Positions 1 through 5,466 of a DNA stretch of 5,548 nucleotides are shown piece by piece; within the stretch, counting starts at the first letter, position 1, and the number at the start of each line of letters is the position of its first letter. The notes below the pieces were generated by a model. That model did no database searches and was not told where the DNA came from. It saw nothing but the letters and a program-made list of their open reading frames with translations. A program made the position numbers and the translations under genes. The DNA comes from Nitrosomonadales bacterium. GTDB lineage: Bacteria > Pseudomonadota > Gammaproteobacteria > Burkholderiales > SG8-41. The stretch spans positions 1-5,548 of the forward strand of contig VFLF01000209.1 of the NCBI GenBank assembly GCA_009885185.1. The letters run 5' to 3'.

Positions 1-1
1 G

Positions 2-406
2 GAAACTGCCACCGAGACACAGGACACGCTGACCATACTGCTGGGGTCCATCGCGGCGATCTCGCTGGTGGTGGGCGGCATCGGCGTGATGAACATCATG
101 CTGGTGAGCGTGACCGAGCGCACGCGCGAGATCGGCATCCGCATGGCCACCGGCGCGCGCATGCGCAATATTCTGCAACAGTTTCTCACCGAAGCGCTGG
201 TGGTGTCGTTGCTCGGCGGCGCCATCGGCGTGGCGGTCGGGCTGAGAGCGGCGGCGATCATTGGCTATTTCGGCACACCGGTTAAGTACTCGCTCGGCCC
301 CGTGATGCTTGCCTTCGGCTGCGCTTTTGCCACCGGGCTGATATTCGGCTACATGCCGGCGCGCAAAGCGGCGCGCGTTGATCCGATTGTTGCATTGGCT
401 ACCTGA
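2..406 (+). CDS. MacB-like ABC transporter permease, C-terminal part (5' end outside window)
   Basis: This is the C-terminal third of a MacB/FtsX-fold inner-membrane ABC permease. In MacA-MacB-TolC type pumps this subunit uses ATP to drive export of macrolides, peptides or lipids through a periplasmic adaptor and an outer-membrane channel. The reading frame is open from base 2, so the 68 GTG is internal. Visible are the third membrane segment ([19 protein letters not shown]), the family-typical stretch [17 protein letters not shown], a further membrane segment around [19 protein letters not shown], the last one around [20 protein letters not shown], and the usual ending [15 protein letters not shown]. 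The TGA stop shares its A with the ATG of the next gene, so the two are probably translationally coupled. The nucleotide-binding domain is not in the window, so I cannot tell macB from macB-like paralogues and give no symbol. Confidence 0.93.
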   Translation, partial: ETATETQDTLTILLGSIAAISLVVGGIGVMNIMLVSVTERTREIGIRMATGARMRNILQQFLTEALVVSLLGGAIGVAVGLRAAAIIGYFGTPVKYSLGPVMLAFGCAFATGLIFGYMPARKAARVDPIVALAT

Positions 407-1854
407 TGCGCTGCCGTCTCGTATCCATGTTTGCCGCAGCAGTGCTGGCATTGGCACTCGGCGCCTGTGCGCTCACTGACAAGGCGCCGCAGAAACCTGC
501 CATCGCATCCGACATGCCCGCCGCTTGGGCCGAGCCGTCGCTCGCGAACGGTGGTGTGATGGCGCCCGACTGGTGGCGGCGTTTTAACTCGAACGAGCTA
601 TCAGACCTGATCGCGGCTGCCCTTACGGCCAACCCCGATCTGGTGATTGCGGCGGAGCGTGTACGGCAGGCGGAATCCCAAGTGCGGATTGCCGGCGCAT
701 CGTTGTTTCCGGAGATCAACTTCGGCGCGGGCACCTCGCGCCGTGAAACTCGCCCGGATGGCGGTGAATGGAACACCGGCGACGGGTCGAATGCCTCCTT
801 CAGCGCCAGTTATGAGCTCGACCTGTGGGGACGCAACGCAGCCGGTGCGCGCTCGGCGCGGTCTTCGCTGCGTGCCAGCCGTTTTGATTTCGAAACGGTG
901 CGACTCACACTGGTGACAGGTGTCGCCAGTGCTTATTTTCAGGTACTGTCGCTACGAGGCCGTCTATTGATAACGCGCGAAAACCTCGTCATTGCCAATC
1001 GCGTGTTCGCCGTCGTCGATGCCCGCGTGCGCAATGGCGCTGCCTCTGCCCTCGACCTCGCGCGCCAGCAGGCGGCGGTGCTCGCGCAACGCGCCGCCAT
1101 TCCAACGCTGGAACTGCAAGAGCGGCAGACACTGTTTGCGCTGGCGTTGCTGCTGGGCAGACCACCCGAGGGCTTCAATGTGGGAATCAGCGCCGGGGAG
1201 ACGTCGGTGGGTTTAAAGCTAAACGATTTGGCTGTGCCGCGCGTAGCGCCTGGAATCCCCGCGGATTTGCTGACCCGCCGCCCGGATCTGGCCAGTGCCG
1301 AGGCGCAACTGGCGGCTGCCAATGCCAACGTCACTGCGGCGCGCGCTGCACTGCTGCCTGCCATCCAGCTCACCGGGTCGGCGGGTCTCGCCAGCAATGT
1401 GCTGCTCAATTTTATGAGTGCGCCCACGGCAACCCTGGCGCTCGGTGCCGCGTTGGTATAGTCGATTTTTGACGGTGGACGCTTGCGCAGCCAAGTCGAT
1501 GTGGCTGCCTCGCGCGAGCGCGAACTGGTCGAGGGTTACCGCAAGTCCATCCTTGCAGCACTGGCGGATGTCGAAAGCACGCTTGCCGCCAGCAGCCGCA
1601 CGGCGGAACAAGAGATTTTGCAGCAGCAGGTCTTGGAACAGGCGCGGGTGGCGTTGCGGCTATCGGAGATCCGCTATCGCGAAGGCGTCGGTGATATGTT
1701 GACCGTACTCGATGCGCAGCGCACCTTGTTCCAGGCCGAAGATCAGCTCGCGCAAATACGCTTGTCGCGCCTGCAAGCCTCGATTGCCCTGTTCAAGGCG
1801 CTTGGCGGCGGATGGACGGCGAGCGATCCGCCGACGCCCATGTCGCAAAGATAA
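406..1854 (+). pseudogene. Outer-membrane efflux lipoprotein (NodT/OprM type), interrupted by one in-frame amber codon
   Basis: The product is the TolC-like outer-membrane channel of a tripartite pump, here the partner of the MacB-like permease just upstream. The full frame is 483 codons before the TAA stop's end, a usual family length. Its signal sequence ends in the lipobox LGAC (acylated Cys21). Family motifs are YELDLWG (136-142), a long coiled-coil region (about 150-240), LTRRPDL (289-295), then after the break FDGGR (355-359) and a second coiled-coil half ending LFKALGGGW. The frame is interrupted only by TAG at 1459-1461 (codon 352), where relatives normally read Gln-Pro (QPIFDGG); here TAG TCG replaces the expected CAG CCG, both C-to-T changes. 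The 351-residue truncated product would lack the second half of the barrel and helices and should not form a channel. No ribosome-binding site is seen; the start relies on coupling to the upstream stop. A sequencing error or amber suppression are alternatives. Confidence 0.9.
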
Positions 1855-1959
1855 AAGTATTTCGTCGGGTGTGCTTTAGCGCACAGATCGTTTTGCGAGC
1901 CGGGTAAATACTTCGTCACTATCGATGCTGTTGATCGCAGGCATCGCAGCGACTGTGTT

Positions 1960-1983
1960 CCGGTTCGCTGAAAGTGCGACCGG
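1960..1983 (+). promoter_or_regulatory. Stem-loop in leader of the CsbD-like gene
   Basis: CCGGTTCGC (1960-1968) pairs with GCGACCGG (1976-1983), with one bulged T and a 7-base loop. It ends 32 bases before the ATG at 2016 and leaves the Shine-Dalgarno GAGG (2004-2007) free. There is no T-tract, so it is not an intrinsic terminator. A role in mRNA stability or regulation is only inference. The rest of 1855-2015 contains weaker inverted repeats, such as AAGTATTT at 1855-1862 with AAATACTT at 1906-1913, and no gene I can support. Confidence 0.3.
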
Positions 1984-2015
1984 CAGTTAGCTTGAGTCAC
2001 TGTGAGGTAAATCAG

Positions 2016-2213
2016 ATGAACTGGGATCACGTCGAAAGTAACTGGGTGCAGTACACGGGTGTCGTTAACGAGCGCTGGGATCATCGTATTGATAATGATC
2101 TCGCCGATAGAGTGCAGGAAATCTTCGGTACAACCGACGGCGATGGCGACGCACACCGCGAACTCAGCGATTGGGAGCGGCGCATTGTTGAGATTGAGCG
2201 TGCTGCGCATTAG
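2016..2213 (+). CDS. Small CsbD/YjbJ-like stress-associated protein, apparently shortened
   Basis: This 65-residue soluble, acidic protein resembles the CsbD/YjbJ family, abundant general-stress proteins of unclear biochemical role. The family start is recognisable: MNWDHVESNW followed by QYTGVVNERW matches the usual MNWDxVEGNWKQFKGKVKExW pattern, and DRVQEIFG matches the later KIQERYG block. A conserved segment of about ten residues between these blocks (usually IxGKRDQLVG) is missing, so DNDLA runs straight into DRVQEIFG. The C-terminus (SDWERRIVEIER) matches the family's closing VxDWE. The ATG at 2016 was chosen because GAGG lies 8 bases upstream and the family motif starts exactly there; an upstream GTG at 1974 would add 14 unrelated residues. 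Family assignment is fairly sure, function is not. It is probably monocistronic or the first of a run of small genes. Confidence 0.82.
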   Translation: MNWDHVESNWVQYTGVVNERWDHRIDNDLADRVQEIFGTTDGDGDAHRELSDWERRIVEIERAAH

Positions 2214-2270
2214 GGCAAGTTAACCCTATTTCGTTATCGCTATGCGCGCAAGCGTACCGACGCGGGTGAG

Positions 2271-2297
2271 GCGCGCAATACACACTGTGTCGCGCGC
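2271..2297 (+). promoter_or_regulatory. GC-rich inverted repeat upstream of the DUF3309-like gene
   Basis: GCGCGC at 2271-2276 and 2292-2297 encloses a second short palindrome, ACACA-C-TGTGT (2280-2290). The structure lies 43 bases before the ATG at 2341 and is followed by ATCTTTGCG, not a T-tract, so it is a poor intrinsic terminator for the upstream gene. It could be an operator or an mRNA hairpin; the sequence does not decide. The rest of 2214-2340 shows only the ribosome-binding site of the next gene (AGGAGA at 2330-2335). Confidence 0.3.
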
Positions 2298-2340
2298 ATC
2301 TTTGCGTGATGCTGAATTACATCAAAACTAGGAGACAAGC

Positions 2341-2499
2341 ATGAGCCTCGGAATGATTCTTTTGATTGTGTTGATACTGATACTGGTGGGCGTGATCCCG
2401 ACTTGGGGTCATAGCAGCAATTGGGGTTATGGCCCCAGCGGCGGCGTTGGATTGGTGCTGCTGATAGTCGTCATCCTGCTGCTGATGGGCAAGATATAA
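2341..2499 (+). CDS. DUF3309-like membrane micro-protein (52 aa)
   Basis: This is a 52-residue hydrophobic protein with two membrane segments, about residues 3-19 and 36-50, separated by a short loop, PTWGHSSNWGYGPSGG. That loop, with Trp-His and the WGYGPSGG signature, is the hallmark of the DUF3309 family of very small proteobacterial membrane proteins, whose function is unknown. A good ribosome-binding site, AGGAGA (2330-2335), lies 5 bases before the ATG. The gene is short enough to be missed by annotation with a 60-residue cut-off. From general knowledge, such genes are often found near CsbD-like and other stress-response micro-proteins, as here, which suggests but does not prove a role in envelope or osmotic stress. 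The downstream repeat element begins 30 bases after its stop. Confidence 0.85.
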   Translation: MSLGMILLIVLILILVGVIPTWGHSSNWGYGPSGGVGLVLLIVVILLLMGKI

Positions 2500-2529
2500 C
2501 CTGCGGTAGGGCGCGCGGATTCGCAAATT

Positions 2530-2669
2530 CTAAGGAAGCGCTGAATAAGTGGATTGCGCTCATGGTTCGACGCTTCGACAAGGCTCAGCATCACCACGAA
2601 CGGAATCAATAACTTACCGTTCGTGGTGATGCTGAGCCTGTCGAAGGACTTGTTCAGTGCTTCCCTAAC
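2530..2669. mobile_element. Palindromic MITE/REP-like element with possible 6-bp target duplication
   Basis: The outer arms 2531-2550 and 2648-2667 match at 17 of 20 positions (TAAGGAAGCGCTGAATAAGT against TAGGGAAGCACTGAACAAGT when the right arm is reversed). The inner arms 2574-2603 and 2617-2645 are complementary apart from one extra A and enclose a 13-base loop. The left side has an unpaired insert of about 23 bases (2551-2573) that repeats the TTCGAC motif. CAAATT occurs at 2524-2529 and again at 2670-2675, exactly flanking the element, as a target-site duplication would. The inner arm core (TTCGACAGGCTCAGC with CGAACGG) resembles a dispersed repeat that I recall as common in betaproteobacterial genomes. 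No transposase is encoded, so movement would need one supplied in trans. Confidence 0.7.
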
Positions 2670-2689
2670 CAAATTTAAGTGAGAAAACC

Positions 2690-2875
2690 ATGATTTTAAA
2701 CAGAAATTGGATGCTCGCGCTGGCTGTGACCGGTAGCGCGGCGGTTACTGCCATCCTTGCTATTCAGCGCAATACGCGACGGCTTGAACGCATTCAACAG
2801 CAGACGGATTTGCAGAGATGGGAAGGCGAGACCGGCAGTACCGGGCCATCCACTGTGAAGAAGCAGCCTTCCTGA
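2690..2875 (+). CDS. Small single-span membrane protein, unknown function (61 aa)
   Basis: I do not recognise this family. The predicted 61-residue peptide has a short basic start (MILNRNW), one hydrophobic segment at about residues 8-25 (LALAVTGSAAVTAILAI), then a basic and polar tail rich in Arg and Gln (RNTRRLERIQQQTDLQRW), ending in a low-complexity Gly/Ser/Lys stretch. This is the layout of a single-pass inner-membrane protein with a cytoplasmic or periplasmic helix. The ribosome-binding site is weak (GTGAG at 2679-2683). It sits just after the palindromic element, whose insertion may have altered its leader. Support comes from the coherent membrane topology and from filling the gap among other small genes; coding status is moderately likely. 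Confidence 0.5.
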   Translation: MILNRNWMLALAVTGSAAVTAILAIQRNTRRLERIQQQTDLQRWEGETGSTGPSTVKKQPS

Positions 2876-2942
2876 AAATAAGTGCTTTATGTACGGTAAC
2901 AAACAGAATGGATTTGACTGTCTGTGAAATCATAATACCTCT

Positions 2943-3021
2943 CGCCAATTGGTACTTCCTCCCCTGAATAATTGGCGGGTTCCAGCCCCCGCGGCCTTTG
3001 ATGCCCGGGGGCTGTTTTTTT
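2943..3021 (+). ncRNA. Candidate two-hairpin small RNA with anti-Shine-Dalgarno loop
   Basis: Hairpin 1 is a perfect 8-bp stem, CGCCAATT (2943-2950) with AATTGGCG (2970-2977). Its 19-base loop holds UUCCUCCCCUG (2956-2966), complementary to a Shine-Dalgarno-like GGGGAGGA. Five bases later comes hairpin 2, a classic intrinsic terminator (2983-3021). A possible -10 box, CATAAT (2931-2936), would place a transcript start near 2943, exactly at the first stem. The only -35-like sequence, TTGACT (2914-2919), is just 11 bases away, which is too close, so the promoter is uncertain. The alternative is that both hairpins belong to the 3' end of the transcript of the 61-residue gene, whose stop is 67 bases upstream. 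Confidence 0.4.
2983..3021 (+). terminator. Rho-independent terminator
   Basis: A perfect 9-bp GC-rich stem, CAGCCCCCG (2983-2991) with CGGGGGCTG (3006-3014), encloses a 14-base loop and is followed at once by seven T residues (3015-3021). It reads on the + strand and ends transcription of the small-gene region or of the candidate small RNA before the next gene at 3138. Confidence 0.88.
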
Positions 3022-3049
3022 AGGACGTTCAATCTCCTGATTTTATTTC

Positions 3050-3071
3050 CCGTTCGTGTTCCAGCGAACGG
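3050..3071 (+). promoter_or_regulatory. Stem-loop in the leader of the exported-protein gene
   Basis: CCGTTCG (3050-3056) pairs perfectly with CGAACGG (3065-3071) around an 8-base loop. It lies after the terminator and 66 bases before the ATG at 3138, so it would sit in the 5' leader or overlap the promoter region. The left arm shares CCGTTCGTG with the inner arm of the palindromic element at 2617-2625, which may be coincidence. No clear -35/-10 pair was found between 3022 and 3137. Confidence 0.3.
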
Positions 3072-3137
3072 TGCGTACCCGACAACAGGGCCATCCTTGG
3101 CGCAACAAATCTATTCGAGGGTGCGAGGGTGATATCA

Positions 3138-3596
3138 ATGGGCAAAACACTTATTACGGTTCTGGCGATGTGTATCGGGATGACAGGCCCGGTTTCTGTG
3201 GCGGTGGCCGGGTTGTTTTCGGCAACGGGTGCGGTCATTGCGATTGTAGGTGACAATCTGTTCGTGGGTGAAGCGGAGGGCCATCTCAACGGGTCAGGAA
3301 CGCTCGCCATACGATCGCAGAAAATCCCTGCGCTTACCTGTGTCGGACAATTCACGTCCAGCAAGGAACGAGGCGGTTCGGGAGAATTACGTTGCAGTGA
3401 TGGCGCCACCGCGACGTTCCATTTTCAACGTTTGACCGTGTACCGTGGCTACGGTGTCGCCAACTTCAGTCGCGGCCCGATGAGTTTTGCCTACGGGTTT
3501 ACCCCTGATGACGCCGGGCCTTATCTGAATTTGCCCGCGGGCAAGAAGCTCAGGCACACCGGAACGTCGCTGGTATTGGTTGATCTTAAGGAATGA
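3138..3596 (+). CDS. Exported protein of unknown function (152 aa)
   Basis: I cannot name a function, though I believe similar hypothetical proteins occur in betaproteobacteria. The N-terminus is a plausible Sec signal (Lys3, then LITVLAMCIGMTGPVSVAVA, cleavage likely after Ala24). The mature part begins with a beta-rich stretch, ATGAVIAIVGDNLFVGEAEGHLNGSG in pieces, then IPALTCVGQF and GELRCSDG, whose Cys68 and Cys86 could form a periplasmic disulfide. A Gly/Tyr segment, RGYGVANFSRGPMSFAYGF, and the ending LVLVDLKE follow. The Ser/Asp/Gly-rich pattern around the cysteines suggests a small beta-sandwich. Start choice: GAGG at 3125-3128 is 9 bases from ATG 3138, but would touch the alternative GTG at 3129. 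The stop overlaps the next start by four bases (ATGA), so it is translationally coupled to the MlaC-like gene and may act with it. Confidence 0.82.
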   Translation: MGKTLITVLAMCIGMTGPVSVAVAGLFSATGAVIAIVGDNLFVGEAEGHLNGSGTLAIRSQKIPALTCVGQFTSSKERGGSGELRCSDGATATFHFQRLTVYRGYGVANFSRGPMSFAYGFTPDDAGPYLNLPAGKKLRHTGTSLVLVDLKE

Positions 3597-4318
3597 CGCC
3601 GGTGCCGATGACGCTCCTCAACGGCGTAAAACATAGCGCGCACAGGATAGTTTGCGGCGTTGTGCTCGCAGCAATGTTTGCCGTGCCGCATGCTGTTGCG
3701 CAAGATGCCGCGCCGGACACGCTCCTGAAGTCGGTCACTGCGGACGTGATTGCCGTTATCAGACAGGAGCAGAATATCCAGACTGATAACCCGGGCAAGG
3801 TCGCTGATCTGATCGAAACCCGGATTCTGCCGCTCTTTGACTTTGCTCGCATGACACAGATCGCCGCAGCACGAAATTGGCGCCTGGCTACACCGGCGCA
3901 ACGCGAGGCGCTCACCACGGAATTCAAACTCTTGCTGGCACGCACCTACGCCACCGTCTTGTCAAGTTACCGTGATCAGGTCATCGAGTTCAAGCCGCTG
4001 CACGTGGCATCCGGTGACACTGTGGCCACGGTGAAATCCGTCATAAAGCAGTCCGGGGCGGCGCCGATAACCATGAACTTCGACATGGAAAAGACAGCGG
4101 CGGAGTGGAGGATCTACGATATCAAGATCGACGGCATCAGCCTGATCTCGACTTATCGTGAAACCTTCGCCGGAAAAGTCCGCAACTCCGGATTGGAGGG
4201 ACTCATCCAGTCGATTGCGGACAAGAACCAGCGGGGCGAAGCGCGATTCCGTTCCCGCCCGACAGAAGATTTTTATGTCCCGATTATCATCTGGGGCATT
4301 TTGCAAGTCGGCAGATAA
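3593..4318 (+). CDS. MlaC/Ttg2D-family periplasmic phospholipid-binding protein (orphan)
   Basis: This is a 241-residue secreted protein of the MlaC/Ttg2D family (toluene-tolerance type), which carries phospholipids across the periplasm between the outer membrane and an inner-membrane Mla ABC complex. A signal peptide ends at AVA-QD (cleavage after Ala36). The body shows the family landmarks ETRILPLFDFARMTQ, ARNWRLATPAQREALTTEFK, LLLARTYATVL, EWRIYDIKIDGISLISTYR and VRNSGLEGLIQSIADKN (ending near residue 212). The last 29 residues, including FYVPIIIWGILQV, are not typical of the family, which normally ends soon after the ADKN motif. No mlaF, mlaE, mlaD or mlaB lies nearby, so it is an orphan copy that may serve a remote complex or another lipid. 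The start at 3593 is favoured by the ATGA overlap; ATG 3608 would also leave a working signal peptide. Confidence 0.9.
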   Translation: MTPVPMTLLNGVKHSAHRIVCGVVLAAMFAVPHAVAQDAAPDTLLKSVTADVIAVIRQEQNIQTDNPGKVADLIETRILPLFDFARMTQIAAARNWRLATPAQREALTTEFKLLLARTYATVLSSYRDQVIEFKPLHVASGDTVATVKSVIKQSGAAPITMNFDMEKTAAEWRIYDIKIDGISLISTYRETFAGKVRNSGLEGLIQSIADKNQRGEARFRSRPTEDFYVPIIIWGILQVGR

Positions 4319-4436
4319 CGCCGTATGGGCGCATTGCCTGTTTTTGCGTACACAAGACTTTTGCAGCCAAAAAATATATGTGGTGTGAGTGACAGCGCAC
4401 TGACGGGTCTGGAAGCCTGGCGTAATTTGTCTCCAA

Positions 4437-4461
4437 GAATCGTGTTGCGTACAAACGATTC
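4437..4461 (+). promoter_or_regulatory. Inverted repeat upstream of the collagen-like lipoprotein gene
   Basis: GAATCGT (4437-4443) and ACGATTC (4455-4461) form a perfect 7-bp inverted repeat with an 11-base spacer, 59 bases before the ATG at 4521. It could be an operator or a leader hairpin; there is no T-tract to make it a terminator for the MlaC-like gene. I found no convincing -35/-10 pair in 4319-4520. The ribosome-binding site of the next gene is AAAGGAA at 4509-4515, 5 bases before its ATG. Confidence 0.3.
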
Positions 4462-4520
4462 CGAGGCAAAAGAAATCGATTGATGCGCATTGTTTTGTTA
4501 CTCACATTAAAGGAACGGTC

Positions 4521-5462
4521 ATGACAAATTCGATATTGTTAGAAAAGATGATAAAAGGCCCGCTGATGCTGGCGGTTGCGGCGACGTTCGTCGCAGGATG
4601 CTCCACGACACCACGGACCACTGTGCAGTCCTACCGCTCGGCGGAATCGGTTAGCTGGGTTGGCCCTGCGGGCCCTGCCGGCCCTGCCGGTGCCACGGGT
4701 GAGCAAGGCGCTACCGGTTTTACCGGCGCGCCTGGTGTGGCGCTGGCCGGTCCTGCGGGTCCCGTCGGTCCTGCTGGTCCGGAGGGCATGCAAGGCCCTA
4801 CCGGCGCGACAGGTGCCACGGGCAGGATGGTGGTGGGCCGTGCCGGTGAAGCGGGCCCTGCCGGCCCCACGGGCGCGCAAGGCGCTACCGGGCAGACGGG
4901 CGCTCAAGGTTCCAGCATTGTGGGACCTGCCGGTCCTATGGGCCGTGCCGGTCCTGCTGGCGTGCAAGGTGTGATTGGCAGCACCGGTGCTCAAGGCCCA
5001 ACGACAGAAGGTCCGACGGGTCCGGCGGGTCCTGCCGGCGTTGCAGGTGCGCAGGGCGCTACGGGATTTTCAGGCGCCCAGGGCAACACGGAAATGGCGG
5101 GCTATAGCGGCCCAGCGGGTCCTCGTGGTGCTGCCGGTCCGCAAGGCGTGACCGGTGCGACCGGCGCGCAAGGCAATATGGCTGGAGAAGGCCGCTGGAC
5201 GTCGTACCGCGACTATACGTTCAATGTCAGCAGCAACGACATTCTGCGTGATGACGGCAACAAGGCGCGCGAGATAGCGGATTACCTGAACCAGAATCCG
5301 TCCGCGCGAATTGCCATCGACGGCGCCAACGATCGTCGTGTCGGTAACGTTCGTGCCGCGTTGATGAATGCCGGTGTGCCGTCCTACAAGATTCAGACCG
5401 GCGCTTTCGGTGATCCGCAGCGCAGGGGCGACAACCGGGTCTCGGTGCTGGTCAGTAACTAA
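4521..5462 (+). CDS. Outer-membrane lipoprotein with collagen-like repeats and a C-terminal OmpA-like domain
   Basis: This 313-residue protein has three parts. Residues 1-27 are a lipoprotein signal (LMLAVAATFVAGC, lipobox VAGC, lipid-bearing Cys27); the following Ser-Thr fits sorting to the outer membrane. Residues 48-221 are collagen-like Gly-X-Y sequence arranged as six modules, each of eight triplets followed by a short break. Residues about 230-313 resemble the OmpA peptidoglycan-binding fold: FNVSSNDILRDD, REIADYLNQNPSARIAIDGAND, VRAALMNAGVPSYKIQTGAFGDP and a closing DNRVSVLV. The loop between the Asp and Arg blocks is about ten residues shorter than usual. The likely architecture is a lipid anchor, a triple-helical or extended stalk and a globular wall- or ligand-binding head. 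AAAGGAA (4509-4515) is the ribosome-binding site. The protein appears monocistronic. Functions such as adhesion, biofilm formation or envelope spacing are inference. Confidence 0.9.
   Translation: MTNSILLEKMIKGPLMLAVAATFVAGCSTTPRTTVQSYRSAESVSWVGPAGPAGPAGATGEQGATGFTGAPGVALAGPAGPVGPAGPEGMQGPTGATGATGRMVVGRAGEAGPAGPTGAQGATGQTGAQGSSIVGPAGPMGRAGPAGVQGVIGSTGAQGPTTEGPTGPAGPAGVAGAQGATGFSGAQGNTEMAGYSGPAGPRGAAGPQGVTGATGAQGNMAGEGRWTSYRDYTFNVSSNDILRDDGNKAREIADYLNQNPSARIAIDGANDRRVGNVRAALMNAGVPSYKIQTGAFGDPQRRGDNRVSVLVSN
4662..5171 (+). repeat. Six tandem about-87-bp modules coding collagen-like repeats
   Basis: The modules start at 4662, 4749, 4836, 4923, 5010 and 5100, encoding residues 48-76, 77-105, 106-134, 135-163, 164-193 and 194-217. 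The first four are 29 residues: eight Gly-X-Y triplets then a Gly plus four residues (GVALA, GRMVV, GSSIV, GPTTE). The fifth has a six-residue break (GNTEMA), and the sixth runs into GNMAGEGRW, leading to the OmpA-like domain. Gln is always at the Y place of triplet 5, and triplet 8 is GAQ in the last four modules. This positional conservation points to duplication of a module, followed by divergence. Confidence 0.85.
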
Positions 5463-5466
5463 CCGT

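Noticed and set aside
399..776. Minus-strand frame of 125 residues opposite the efflux channel gene
   Set aside because: It lies wholly over a clearly recognised gene, has no recognisable domain and fits a codon-bias shadow.
1483..1854. Separate gene starting at TTG 1483 after the amber codon
   Set aside because: It is in the same frame as the upstream part, has no ribosome-binding site and encodes only the second half of the channel; it is the 3' remnant of one gene.
2427..2672. Minus-strand 81-residue frame across the palindromic element
   Set aside because: It is the translation of the hairpin repeat itself (pieces such as FDRLSITTNG and LVEASNHERN are familiar as spurious repeat-derived peptides) and overlaps the DUF3309-like gene.
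2914..2936. Sigma-70 promoter formed by TTGACT and CATAAT
   Set aside because: The spacer is only 11 bases, far below the usual 16-18, so the pair is not a standard promoter; only the -10-like box is kept as weak support for the small RNA.
3129..3137. GTG 3129 as start of the exported-protein gene
   Set aside because: The GAGG at 3125-3128 touches this GTG, leaving no spacing, while ATG 3138 has a workable 9-base spacing and gives a normal signal peptide.
4539..4994. Long minus-strand open frames opposite the collagen-like gene
   Set aside because: They arise from the repeated, stop-poor GC-rich Gly-X-Y codons; the translations are low-complexity Arg/Gly/Thr or Pro/Val repeats with no start signals or family likeness.
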